Notes under the pieces: model-generated
Databases searched by the model: none
Told to the model about the DNA's origin: nothing
The model's input: the letters and a program-made list of their open reading frames with translations, nothing else
Origin: Arthrobotrys musiformis
Lineage: Eukaryota > Ascomycota > Orbiliomycetes > Orbiliales > Orbiliaceae
Direction: 5' to 3'
Assembly (NCBI GenBank): GCA_036971715.1
Contig: JAVHJL010000003.1
Coordinates: 2,790,001 to 2,854,000, forward strand
DNA length: 64,000 bases
Made by a program: the position numbers and the translations under genes
Part shown: in pieces, positions 10,836-23,720 of the stretch
Numbering within the stretch: position 1 is the first letter of the stretch
How the letters are laid out: each line of letters starts with the position of its first letter

Positions 10836-13800
10836 GGTGAGGTTGAGGATTGTAGATTCTGTACTTTGGGGGGTTTGTTTGGTAGATGCGTGAGGGGGAG
10901 GGTATCGATTGATCAGATTTTGATATGAAGATGATAATGTGATCGCATTCTTCATTTGCATATTCTTGTGTAATGGTATATGGATGGGTTACCTTGATCT
11001 AGCTACTGGCGGTTGATGTACAGAACCATGCGCATTCTTCCGTGGGAGAAGCTTGAGGCGGGTAATGGAGGTGGTAGTGTATGTATTGCATTCGTTATCT
11101 AAGTCAATACGAGACTTATGGTGCTACAGAAATGGACCGTACACGTATATGCTGTATCGAACTGCCGAGGCCCTCCAGGATCACTTTTAGGCAAGGGATC
11201 TTCCCTGAATATTTTAGAAGGGGGGGTAGACTGTCTTTCGAAATGACTTTTTTTTTCTGACCTTTTTGGATAGTGGGGGTGTGTGTATAATTGGTCGGAG
11301 TGAGGAGGCCGGTGGGATCTAGATCTGTAGGACGAGACAGGATGGGAGAGGACAGGATGGTAAGGGCATGTGGCAATTGCGCAAGGGAGGGTTTTTGTGA
11401 AAAGCTCTTACTATACTATGCTATACTATACCTGTTGCTATGTTAAATCAGTTTTGTTAGAGATAGAAGTATGTAGAGGACGGCATGATCAAGGTATGCG
11501 TATATCATGATCAACGTGGTACCTAGTAAAGTAGCTAGCCGGCCAGCCTCAGGGGTACAGCGTACATAAAGCCTTTGTGATGATCGTTGTAAGGGAAAGG
11601 AAAAGTAAGAAGGGCCTTGTTTTTGTGGGAATAACGTGGAGCTTCACTACTGGCAGATTCCGAAGAATGTTGGACTTTTTTTTTTTTGCTTTACTCTATA
11701 CTGTCCGGTGCCTGTGCGGGAGGAGAGCTGGGGGTATCCTGGGACCATGGTGTAACGGATAGACTAGATATTACGGATTGAGGTTTGAGGAATTATACAC
11801 AACTCTCTTACGGGCGAGACAACATGTTATGGAACGAGGGAATGTACAGGGCGTTATTTGAGTTTTTTTTCTCCCTGTCTCTCATTTAGCTTGGGTCAAG
11901 CTGAGCTTATAGCTATGATGCTTACGTACTTTATCTTTCTTACTTTCTTAGTCTGGTATCGCATATACAGTTGGAATAACTTTGTAACGGGTTGATTAAA
12001 AACTCTATGTATACATATCTAGACATGCATGGGGTACGAGTGTTCTAATCGATGGAGATGAATAAGCCCGTATTAGGACTAAGCGATTGGCTGGCTATTG
12101 TGTACGTTATATATACTTCCGTAGGCGAATGGGGCTTGTGGCTTTTTTTTTCTTCAGTGGGAAAGAGGGAAGATATGCATCTTTTGAAATTTTTTGTGGA
12201 ATGTCGACTTTCAGCTCGAGGGTATGGGTGTAAAAATGGTATCAGTGGGCATATTGGGGCGTTTTTGTTGTTTTTTGAATTTGAATTGGGGGGCAATAGA
12301 TTTGCCTCCGGTTTAGCGTCAGAATGGCGAGATATATTCGAAGAAAAGAGGGTGGTTTTTGTGAAGGAAGATGGCTTAGGAAGTTAGGTAGGGGTGTGTG
12401 GATATCTGGATCATGAGACGGGTATTGCATATATCAAAGTACCCGCACCGGGCTGCTTAGTCTAGTTGATGGCTTAGTTAAGTAACTAGTAGTAGCTTAT
12501 ATTTCGCCAAAAGCCGGGTCTAAACCAACTTTAAACTTTGAAAAATTCCACAAAAGTGGCGTTATGTAGGATGCAAGCCTAAATAACTCTTTTTCGTTCT
12601 TTACTTTTCGTCTATTTAGGGAGGAATAGAATGAGTTTAAGGTGTCTACTACTGCAATATACATGGCATTTGAAAGGTTCTAGCCTTCTGTTAATCCCGC
12701 GCTATCTTGCATAGAACATGGGTCCGGATCTGTTGCTCCTGTTGCGCTTGGGAAACCAAGAACCTTGTAGTCGGTATCATATGGAATGTCTATCGAAGCT
12801 AGAAGGTCAAACATGAAGCTTCGGAGAATGCCTTGGGGGCGGTTAGCTGCTAACTCAGAAGTACCTAGTTCAACCGGCAGGGATGGATGTAACATTGGAT
12901 AGACTTCTGGGACGGAGAAGGGGCTAAATGAGATGTTGAATCTTGCCCTTTCCTTGTGCCCTAGGTTCTCCTGTGGTATTTTGAACGGGGGGTGTATTCG
13001 ATGTTAGTAGGTATGTATGTACTTAAGCTAGTACCCCAGGAAAGAAGTGGCTGCGTCGTATCTGTGTAAAGACAACTTGATGCCCTTTGACCAGGTTCAG
13101 GATCATAGGACGAGATCGAACAGGCATTGATAACGTTGAGGTACGGTATGTCCGTACCTGGTGGCGCCATTCGCAATGGCTGCTGCGCACTTAGGATCGG
13201 GTTTCCCCAACGTTCGTTCCACTGACGAACTCGCGTCCTCCCCCCTAGCAGAACCTGGAGGCAAAAAGGAGTGGGAACAGCTTTTTCTGTCATCTATCTA
13301 AAGCACAAGCACATATACTTTTGGGGGCCAAAGGAAATACTTGCTAACTGTTTCACTATCAAATGCATGCGGCGAGCTCTTTTCTTGTGCAAGTGTGTGT
13401 GTGGGTGTGTTGCTTTTTGATAACCGTCGACGGGTACGTGCAAGGGCCTTTAAGGCTTTTTTTGCTGGGGCTGTCCGCTTCAGCCGCAGATATATTAGTA
13501 TTAGTTATCTGGGCGGTCGGAGATGCAGGTTGTATTGTAGAGTTCTTTTCTTTTTTGTTGGTCGCCTTTTCGTCCTCTGGTTTTTTTTTCTCGGCTTTGC
13601 TTTGGGAAGAATATAATATCACATTTAAGTTTCGTTTCCATTTTTCGATTCCCATTAATAGAAACGAATGGTACTTAGCAGAAGCTCTCCACTCTTGATC
13701 CACCCCTTACCATGGCCATCTGTTAGCTCCGGGAAAACAGTTTGCTTCTATAGCCGAGAGAAGAGGGAGAGCGCGAATTTTATTACCAATGGCATGGTAA

Positions 13801-16763
13801 ATATTGGGGGATAATGTATTAGAGACGGTGGCTTGCCGAGCTGGAAAAGCAGAAGCGGTAGCTGCATCGCGGCTTGAATCTTGTATGGGGGTGGGCGTGC
13901 TGCGTATGTATGTGTGTTTGAATTTCGCGAATGTGGCTTGCACGATCTTGTCTTTTTTTCTCTTCCCTTTGCATCGGTTCTTTTATTCTATTTTTTTCTT
14001 CTTCTTTAATTGATATTATCCTATTTCAGAAGGTAGAGATGTAAGTTTCTAAACTCCGAGCATGGCTTCTGGGGTAAAAATTCTCACTTGCTGTATGTGC
14101 TTGCCCTCGTCTCTCGTCAACATGTTGCATGTTAAATGTTGGGGGACGGTTGCATTGTAAAGAAAACGGTAACCCAAGTGGCTTGTGCACACACTTTTTT
14201 TTTGTTTTCCTTCTTTCTTCCAAGACCCTTGTCGATGTGCATGAGGGCCTTGGGAAGGGAGAGAGAAAAAGGTACCCCGTATTCGCAATCTACAAGGCCG
14301 CGACCGAAATCTCATGCATTTGGGACCTTGTACCTGGGTATATTTGTGTCGTCCTATAGATCTATCCGAACACAGGTCGGAGAGAGAAAGAAAGAGAAAG
14401 GCAAAAACGAAGAAGAAGAAAAAAAAGAAAAGGAAAAAGAGGCGTTATGTACGTTTCTGGCGATAGAGGCTAGTTAGAAATGGAGCTGGGGTATGTTAGC
14501 AGTAGCATTCATACATATGCAGCTGGCCTTCGGTTCGTTCTCACATGGACAGTTCAAGTGCCTGTGTTTTTTTTTAATTATTAAACTTCGCCAAGGCAAA
14601 TTATGGACTGTGATGCTGCATACGAAGTACTATGTATGGGTCTCGCGAGAGATACGGCTCGGTATAGGATTATGCTCGGAAGCCACTGTGGATACTTTCT
14701 CGGGGGGTAAAGGCGCTTAAAGGGGGTATGCAAAAGAGTCAGTGGTCGAAGGTTTATATGCAACTCAGAATCGACTGTTGCATTCTCCGCAGGACGCCCA
14801 GGTGGTTTTTGCATGCAGGAAAGCTAGAGCCTTCCAACATTACTACGGCCCGGAAAGAAACAGAAAACGAGGCAGTCCGAAATTCCAGAGGCCACGTTTT
14901 GGAACAGGAACTGCGAAGGAAAATATGTACGGACGAAAAGACTTCGGATGCAGTTGGAAGGAGAGGAATTCCTCAAGGATAAGGATGCAAAAAATATGAT
15001 ATTGAGAAATGAAAGAAAAAGAAAAAAGTTAAAACGGTGGCCTGCCGAGGACCCTGTCTTGGCCGCTGTCTGGAAAAGACAGCAGTTAGCCGAACGGGAT
15101 TGATTGAGGGGAGGGAAGTCCCCTGTACGAAAGACAGTAAAAAGCAAAGGCGCGAGCAAGAGTCAAGAGGACAGACCAAAAGACTCCGGGTCTAGATTGT
15201 CTTTCCATCCGCTTCCAGGTGGCTGGTCACCTCGCATTTGAAGACACCGGTCTTGAAAATCTTCCACGCACCTGAGGATCGAATCCTAATCTCGGGATTT
15301 CAGGATGCTCCGCAACTACTACACAGTAGCTCCCTTGCTTTGGTCTATGTAGCGCTGTGTAACACTGCCAGTTTGCTTCTCCCCTCTGAATGGTCTGTTC
15401 AACGTTATTCAGCGTCTCCGGTGGTATATATAGATAGATACCTATATATCTTCGGGCTACACAGCTATGCACAGAGTACCTGGCCTTTATCTCGGAAGCT
15501 CGAAGATGTGAAGGGTGTAGTTAGCACGTATATTAAGTACCGTTTAAGGATCTGGTCAACGTTAATGTCAAGAGTTCCAACATGGAGGAAAGGTAGACTG
15601 AGCGTGCGGTGTGCAACAAGCGCGCTTTAAAGGGCAGCTCTGCGGAAAGGACAGGGAAGGGAGCCCATTGGATATGCAAGTGACCTCTGACCTGTCCCGT
15701 CGATGCTTCTGCAGCATGTCAAAATGTCCGTTCATGCAGCAGTTCTAGCAGTGGGGGGGAGGAGTTGCTTTTTAGCTCTGTTGTATGTCTGTGCCTGTGT
15801 CTGTGTTCGTGTGGATGGTGTATGTATGCTGTATTGGTGTATTGCTTGTCACTTGGGGCCATAACTCTCTTTACCCACTTGGTGTCTAGCTTTTGTTCTC
15901 GTGCCCAATATCCACATGGACAAGTTCCCACTTTTTTGCTTGGGAGCGAGATCCGTGAGAGTTTTGTGATCGAAAGGGTGGCCTGAATATGGGGTTTTTG
16001 GCTGAATTCCATGTGCGGAAGAAAATACTGATCGAATAATCAGCTTACATGAGGGACACCCATACCACCCATACATACACCCAGACACCCATACATCCAT
16101 ACTTACAAACTGTGTATGGCTTTGACCGCCATCGTTTCGTTCGGTGCTCGTTAGCTGCTACATATTCTTGCTTGTCGAAAGCAGCAAAGGTTAACAGCAG
16201 GAGCAGAAGTAGAAGCAGGAGCAGTCTGTGACCTGATCTGACCCGAGCTGGGAGGACCAAGGCCGGACTAGTGCTCACGCAGACGAGGGATATTGAAGCC
16301 CATGCCCAACCGTGCCGATCACGTTCCTAGCAGCCCGAATAATCAAAAGGCTCCGGAGAAGAATAATTAAGAGAAGGAGAAAGAGGACACGGAGGAGAGA
16401 AGCAAGAGCCCTTCGAATCACATTTTCGGTTGCAGCCCAGCCAGCAGTTGACTTGCAGTTGAGAACGGGGTTTCATGTGCTGTCTGTGTCAAAGAAATTA
16501 TAATTTAAGGAAAAATAAGAAATAAGACGACCGGCTGCATCCAAATTAATGTTTTTTTTATTTTTTTAGAGGTAGAATAAAACCAACCTCAACATCCTGA
16601 CTAAATTGTGAACCGCGGGCCTAGTATCCAAAAGAGGACCGTGAAGTTCCAAGACAACAGCGGCATACATTTTTTTCTTGAAGGAGAGCAAAGAAAAGAG
16701 GGGATATGATATGAGATGATATGATATGCCAGAGGGAGAGTAGTCAATAGTTACTAGAAGGGA

Positions 16764-16789
16764 ACAAGCACAAGCACAAGCACAAGCAC
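16764..16789. repeat. ACAAGC hexanucleotide microsatellite
   Basis: Four tandem copies of a six-base ACAAGC unit, in non-coding sequence. Confidence 0.85.
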
Positions 16790-16905
16790 GATGAAGATCT
16801 GACCAAGACTTACCAAAAGCAAATTTGGCGGGTCATTCACGGAAAAAAAGAAAGGAATAAAGGGAAGGGAAGGGAAAGGAAGGACTCCACTGCTACCAAG
16901 AAAGA

Positions 16906-16949
16906 ACGAGCGAAACGAAAGGACGAGCGAAACGAAAGGACGAAACGAA
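16906..16949. repeat. 17-nt tandem repeat, two and a half copies
   Basis: The 17-base unit ACGAGCGAAACGAAAGG occurs twice in direct succession and is followed by a partial third copy (ACGAAACGAA). It lies in a purine-rich part of the gene desert. Confidence 0.85.
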
Positions 16950-19371
16950 TCTTCGGTGTTAGAGTTCTGATATCGAAAGAAAGAGAGCGAGAGATCGAGA
17001 GGAGAACCGCATATTGAACGTGGTGGTATGGCTTATTGCCACGCATGGCTCTGTCCACCTGCAACTGACGATAAAATAACGATCGTAATATAGCGAGACA
17101 CGCCTGCCCAACCCGACGAACAACGGAGATACACCACCGCTACACCTACACCACCACCGCAACCACATACTGACAGCGCAAGTATATGGAGGAACAAAGT
17201 GAGAGACATCTCAATACCATAGTATCACCACAAGGGGGGAAGTCTTCGGGGACTTCAAGGAGAGATTATTGGCATCAAATATAAAATAAAAATAAAATAA
17301 AAGGAAGACGTTGGTCAAGTTTTATAAGGAAAAAAGGAGTAACATTTGACAGCCAGACAGACGGACAGACAGCCGTATCCGCTTCCACAGCTAGCAAGCC
17401 TCTCCACAATCAATCCCCCTCTTCATATCCCTATTATATTCCCATTCCCATCCATATCCCCATCCCTTCCTCTGTCTATACATATACGTCTACTCCCACT
17501 TCCACTTCCACTTCCGTCTCGAGGTATATCTCTTGGCCTCGGCTCTTCAGCCCCTTCTTTCCTTTTGTCGATTCCCGGCACCGTCGGATTGTTAGTATAG
17601 CACGTACGTACCATACGGTACGTTACTGCAGGTGGACATCAACAACGGCCATCAACACTGCCCCCCTTGCAGAGCTTACAGATGCTTACAAGACACGCTT
17701 GAGCTCGCACAACGGCATAGTTGATATCCAACTTCGACAGACAGACAGACAGATAAACAGGCCGACAACCCGGCGGGCGGCCGGACGATCTGAAGAAGAA
17801 GAGGAAGAAGAAAAAAGAAGGGGAAGAAGAAGGAGACGGACGATTAGAACAATGTGACTGAACTAGCCAAAGGCTTTTATATACTCACTCACTTACTTAT
17901 ACGATAGCACTTTGCTGAGGTAGTTTGGTACTTTTTACCTACTTACCGAAGTGGTGGTTACTTCACCTAACTGCTTCCATCGAGTGCCAAATATTCAGAT
18001 ACTCGTGATAACATTGGCCGGCATCTCTCCCTTTTCTTTTTTCCTTCCTTTTTTCCTTCCTTTTCCTTCCTTTTTTTTTTTTTTTAATATCTATTTTATC
18101 TATTTTATTTTACTTATTCTGTCATCAAACAGGATAGTAGAATAGGATTGGTCTTGAGAGTGTTTATTATAGTACAAACAGTCGTACGCGCCTCGATCGA
18201 CTATACTTATACACTTACCTCTGGGGCTGCATCTACACAGACAGACATCCATACCCGGCCTCCATATTATGCCTACCAGCGGTCTAGGCGGGTCTTTTTT
18301 CCTGTTCCATTGAAGGCAACCTTTCTCCATTTCTCCATTTTCCCGTTTTCCCACCATCGAAACTGGCTCTGTACCACCCGCCGGCATCAGTATAGCACAT
18401 AGCACATAGCATAAGCATAGCATCGGCACGGCACCATCGACATCAACCTCATCAGATCATATCGGTCAGTCCACCTCGAAGCCGTGTGGAGGCCGGCTGC
18501 AATTGGCTGGGGCCCGGAGATCGCTATTCCCGCTTCCCTCCAAGTGCATACAAGTCTGGAACCTCCCTCCCTCCAAATACCAAGCCTCAGACAGCCAGCC
18601 CAAGCCAGCTAGTCGACCCATCAATCGATCAATCAACTAGCTACCTCTTAGTTAACTAACTAACTAGCGAACTGAACTGAATTGACTAACTATCCCATCC
18701 CTTCCCCTCCCATCCACCCATCCCGGACGGTCCATTGGCACTAAACTGAATATCCTTCTTTTTGGCTGTCTGGCTGTCTGGCTGCCTGGGTCTGAGTCCA
18801 AACTGGAGGTCTGGAAGTCTCCTCTGCAGCCGTCGGCTTTGGAAGGGGCAACAATCTCCCCAACACGCCCGCCCACTTTTGCATTCACTCGCACGCACGC
18901 ACCCACACACACCCACCACAGACCTCCACACTTCCTTACAGAGGATTCCCTCCAAGTTCTATCCTCAATTGATCACTCCCTTCCCGAAACTGCCTGGCAG
19001 GGACAAGCAAAACCAAGCAAACCAACCTGGCCCAGAATTGATTGACCCGACCTGACCTGCACGGAGAAGGGAGGAAATTTTTCACCATTTTTTACGGCAA
19101 GCCATCGCTCAATTCGAAAAAAAAGAAACCAACCAAGAAAGAAAGAAACGGAAAACTTCCCGAAACCAGAAGAGAACAAGCAGAAGAAAAAATAAAATAA
19201 AAAATACTGAAGAGAAAAAAAGACAATAAAATCGACAAGTTGGAAAAACAAACTAAAATTTCTTTTTTGAAGAGGATCTGGGAAAAATCAAAAATTAGGG
19301 TTGGAGGAAGAGGGAGCGAACTTTCCTCCAAGTCCTGTCGGGCGAGACAACATTCTTCGCTGGGCCGAACA

Positions 19372-22038
19372 ATGTCTCGAGGCGGAGGTGTTAGACGACC
19401 TTCTATTTCTCCGCCATCCCAAATGGAAAATAATCCTAATATACCTGCTCCCCCCTCGGCCACCTCTCCTCTTCCATCTCCTACTTCTGCTCCCGGTCTT
19501 ACCTCTAATTCTTCGAACGTCCTACCGATTCTTCCTCAGCCATCCTCATCATCATCATCATCGCCCTTCACGTCTCAGAACAACCAATCCACAAACACCC
19601 CCTTGGCATCAACAGATCTTGCTTACACCAACGGACAGGCTTGGAATCCAAACAACCCCCCTCTGCTAACCACAAGTTCCATTGGCGAGGAAGGAACCGA
19701 GTATCCTTTCCGTCAATCGCCTTCGGAACCTAGCACCCCATTGCACAAAAGGCCTGCAGAGTATACGGCTTCAACTGTATCGACAAATAGTGCACCTCCC
19801 CGCTCTCCTGCAATCCCTCAACCGTTCAAGTCCAAGATACCACCGTATTCGACCTCACAACATAGTCGACGCTCTAGTCACGGCCGGTCTTCGCTAGGAA
19901 AGGTCAAGGCAATCCTAAAGGCGCCATTCCGGAGGGCATCATCTCCGAATACGACTCCAACTGGGCCAAAACATCCAGAAATATCTGTGGATATACAGTC
20001 GCCCACTGCGGGATCGTCTCAGCTTGGGCCTTCGGCAGGTGACTCTACTGGGGACAATATGAGAAACACACCTGGCAGTCCGAGTAGTCGAACGTCTCTC
20101 CTCAACAGGAGAATGCAAAGGAATGGTGGGAGTGTGAGTGGAGATATGCAACCTGAGAATATGTGGCCCCAGCCCTCAGCTTTGAACCCGTCGGATATTC
20201 ATTCAAGTGTATCTTCAATACCGCCCGTCATGCTTACACCTCCGGAGGATGCAAAGCACGTTATCTGGCAACCCCTCCCTTCGACCAGCCAAGTTGCTCC
20301 TCGTCAGGCCACAACCAAGCCGAATTCGCTGTCACAGCAGCCATTTTCGTCGCCATCCCGATCCAGAGCAGATAGTTCCGACAGCAAGGATGAAGCAGCA
20401 CAGAGATCTACTCATTCAACCGAGAGTCAAACTGCCGATATTCTGGCATCAGTTCTGTCCAACGGCCTCGAATCGGGCGAGGAGTGGCTCCGGGATGCCT
20501 TAAAGGTCATGCGTAAGTAATTGAATACAAAATACCTACATCTTGTTTTGTGTGCACCTCAAATTGACAAAAAGAAAAAAAAACTAGTCCTATCACATCC
20601 GCCGGATTTCAGACCTACCATAGAAGCTGTCAGGCTCATTTCGCATGCTTTGCCATGCCCGTTACCCCCAAACAGGACGCCCGGCGAACACACATTCTCG
20701 AGCCAGTCCGACTCTGGGGTCCTACCCGAATCCGCATCTGCAGCCCAAGGTGTCGCTGCTGCTGCTGGTTATTTCATGCTTCCGTTCACGCAGTCGAGAG
20801 TACCAAACGGTTTGCATTGCGCGGAAGACGAAGGAACCACCACTGCTTTAAACGCTATAACAACAGCGATCCAGAAAGTACACGGGAATGACACTAAGAG
20901 GGTTTACATCCATGTTTCGCACGCGATCTCGTCCAGCCCGTCGGCACCTAAACTTCAATCTACGAATTTGACGGGATCTAGCGTTAATAGTGCCGCAACC
21001 AGTGCAGGTAGCTTAGTCCCATCGGCTTTTCTGACATCTCCGCCACATGAGAGAGATTTCTTCTCGTCCACAGTTTTCAACAGCATTGTCATGGCTCAGG
21101 ACCCAATATCTTACGCCGCTCAACCGGGTTTCCCAGCTCCGGTGCTTCATCGGCCCTCGCCAAATCCTGCCTTGCCGCCATTTTCACTACATTTTTCTTT
21201 GCTTGAGCGATATATACCACCTGCAACACCAACGGCCGATTCTGCAATGTTTTCACCATTTTCTTCGGTTCTCTTGGATCGTGTTTCCGAGCTGTCGCCA
21301 TGTGGGGGAAGTCTTCTATTCGTCTATCCGACAAAGACCGGTGCCCGACAATTCCTGGACAGATACCTTGGGAAGGTTTTGGATCCACTATTACGGCGTT
21401 TGATGGTCCTACATCGACTTCGGGCGGATCTACTTTGGGAAATCAGCCGGATGGTGGCTGTTGAAACGATGCAGGAATTTGACGACCTGAAGGGACGGCT
21501 GGAGCACTTTTGCCGTCGGCTCTCCGAGAAGGCTAAGGACGACGGGGCCGACGACAAGAGATTTTCAGGGCCCAACTATTTCTTCCCGAATGTGTCTGTA
21601 GTTCACGCGCAGAAGGTCAATATTTCACTGAGCCAGTCTTCGTGGCGGGAATGGTGGACATTTCAGGAATCGAATCGAATTCGGGAGATCGTCAAAACTC
21701 ATTTTATGGTACCTCAAGACACAAGCACGATACCACAGCCGCTTCTTAACGAATCTCAGGGCTCGGTTGAAGCTGGGAACAATGCACTTTCCGCCGCAGT
21801 TTACAGCGGACCGGTAGATCTCGCCAGAGAGATCCTCGATGGAGTCAAGGCATTGGCTATCCGGCCCAGTAGTCGTGGGATGGGTGAAGCCGTTTTTGCT
21901 AGTTCAATGGTGGGTCCGACGTCTAGCTGGCCTATCATTGGCGAGGTTGGCAGTCCCGGTCAAGCCCACAAGAGCAGGCGCCAACAGGAATCAGAGACCA
22001 TCGAGGTTGGTGTTTTCGTTCTCCGACGGCACGGTTAG
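19372..22038 (+). CDS. Serine/proline-rich fungal protein of unknown function (863 aa)
   Basis: Two exons, 19372-20512 and 20588-22038, are joined across a 75-nt intron (GTAAGT donor, ACTAG acceptor). The frame is open upstream to 19240, but the ATG at 19372 (MSRGGGVRRPSIS) has the better context and avoids a Lys-rich 5' UTR-like stretch. The first 380 residues are disordered and rich in Ser, Pro, Thr and Asn. From about residue 370 a folded region starts (WLRDALKVMLLSHPPDF). Its most distinctive block is GGSLLFVYPTKTGARQFLDRY, followed by LGKVLDPLLRRLMVLHRL; I believe related blocks occur in other filamentous ascomycetes, without known function. There is no signal peptide or transmembrane segment. 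The exact 3' end could change if a further short intron exists near 22000. Confidence 0.8.
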
Positions 22039-23055
22039 GCTGCAAGAGATCGTCCCTCCGCACTCAGAGTGGCACCGCTTTCCATGCACTCCTCTGTTTT
22101 GCTTTCCTTTTTTCCCCCTTTGGTTTTTAGTTTTTCGGTTTTCCGTGCTTCACAACAAAAGCGTTTCGGGTTCTTTTTACTTTTTTGTTTTTTGTTTTCG
22201 GAGGATATCGTTTCGACCCCTTCCACGCACGCCTATCGTTGTTGTAATAAACCACAGCTTCCATGATACCACGACCTTTCCAATGCCCCCTTCTTTTGTC
22301 CATATACCAATTCTTCTGTTATACTATGGCCTTGGTCTGCCCGCTTGTCCCGGTTCTTCCTTCCTCTTCTTCAAATCATGGCGGTTGCACTATTATTATT
22401 TCCTACAGCACTTAATATTTCCCTGCTCTAGCATGTTTTGGATTCAAGAGAAGCCCGTCGACCACTTCCATTGTTATTCTTTATTCAGACTCTCTTATAT
22501 ACTTCCCCTCTTTCGTTTTGGTTGGACCAACTGTCTTTTCTCATTGCCGGAGTTTTCCTATCTTCTATCTTTATTATCCTTTTACTTCTTGTTTACTAGA
22601 TAGGGTTGGAGTTCTTATTCTTTTTGTCACGTTTACTTTCCCACTATTAGTTTGATCGCTGGTGGATATTGGTTGAAATGGGAATAATGAAAATATTCAA
22701 GAGGATGGACTTGGGATTCCCTCTTTATTTTTAAAAAAATATTTTTTCCCCCTTTCTTTGTTTTGTAAAGAAAGAAGGGTAAAGGGATTTGGGCAAGACC
22801 TCTTGATAGTGATTTACTTTTAACTCTTCTTCTTTCTCCTATTCTTTCTCCTATTCTTTCTCCTCGCCGGATCGTGTGCAGGTATTCTTTATTTGGTATT
22901 TTGGTCTGACTTAGCGGAATGGTAACCGTGATAAAAGTGTTTCCTTTTGTTTTTATTTCTGTTGGATTCATTTCGGGTTCCTCTTCTTCGTTTTATTTAT
23001 TCTTTTGTTTTCTTTTAAGACGGGGAGGGGAGTACGCAGATAAGGTATTCTTCTT

Positions 23056-23087
23056 GTCGTCGCCGTCGCCGTCGTCGTCGTCGTCGT
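23056..23087. repeat. GTC trinucleotide microsatellite
   Basis: About ten GTC units with two GCC variants, in non-coding sequence. Confidence 0.85.
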
Positions 23088-23688
23088 GATTCTATGTCGT
23101 TATTCTGTTGGTTGCGGTTTGCGATGTTTGCGGGTATTACGTAGAGGGGAGGTTTTATGTGATAGTGATTGTGTGTAGGATAGATTCTCTTCCTCGTTTG
23201 GCCTTTTTTTTTGGTTTTGTTGGAAAATATGGAGATACATAGCGTTGCGGGTATATATATTTTATTTCATTAATTATCCATTCGAATTCTTGATCTTGCA
23301 GTTTAGTTTGATGTTTGTTTACAATTGCAACCGTCTACGCCTCGTATTCAATTTGAATAAGCCGGTTTATAATTATTCATTTGGGGATATATATATCTAC
23401 CCGTAGGGCAACCAGCAGACTTACGGGTTGACGCTGAAAACGCAAGTCGATTTACGGTTCTATTTTAGTTAGACTAAGGCCCTCAAGTCTGTTACGAACC
23501 CTTTAAGTCACCACCAAGCCGGCTCACAAGTTTGCGAAATTCCTCTACGGATATGTTCAATTGATTAATTGATATCGAGGATATTCGACGTTAACCTATG
23601 AGGGGCGAGGAAGTGACAGCGGCTGTTACATAATCCATAAGCGCGGCGAAGGGTTAGCCGCGTGCTTTCTGAATATGGAAGGTTTGAT

Positions 23689-23720
23689 TTCGAAATGGCC
23701 GAGTGGTCTAAGGCGCCAGC
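23689..23720 (+). ncRNA. tRNA-Leu-like 5' half (A box and D arm), probably a relic
   Basis: The sequence at 23695-23719 carries an A box (TGGCCGAGTGG) and a D arm with GCC/GGC stem and the GG pair, then GCGCCAG. To my memory this is the same as the 5' half of fungal tRNA-Leu. Downstream there is no convincing B box (GGTTCRANNCC), no matching anticodon stem and no complementary acceptor strand. It is therefore more likely a tRNA fragment, pseudogene or SINE-like head than a working tRNA. It could also be a chance match. Confidence 0.35.

Larger units (their letters stand above)
9571..19371. other. Long non-coding stretch (about 9.8 kb)
   Basis: No protein-coding gene with domain, codon or splice support was found on either strand, and no intact tRNA or rRNA. 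It holds many poly-T and poly-A tracts (for example near 9870, 11680 and 18070), CA- and GA-rich microsatellites, two GC-rich palindromes (10567-10584 and 10824-10835) and a 17-nt tandem repeat (16906-16949). The right end (about 19050-19371) is purine-rich and is probably the 5' UTR of the gene at 19372. Long noncoding transcripts or an extended upstream control region are possible but cannot be shown from sequence alone. Confidence 0.6.

Noticed and set aside
12680..13293. Two minus-strand frames (71 and 110 codons) that might be joined
   Set aside because: No recognised motif and no convincing splice sites joining them; lengths are within chance expectation.
15250..15300. tRNA-like sequence with near B box (GGATCGAATCC) and an anticodon-like loop
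   Set aside because: No A box upstream, mismatched T stem and no acceptor pairing; an AAGAC/GTCTT hairpin explains part of the resemblance.
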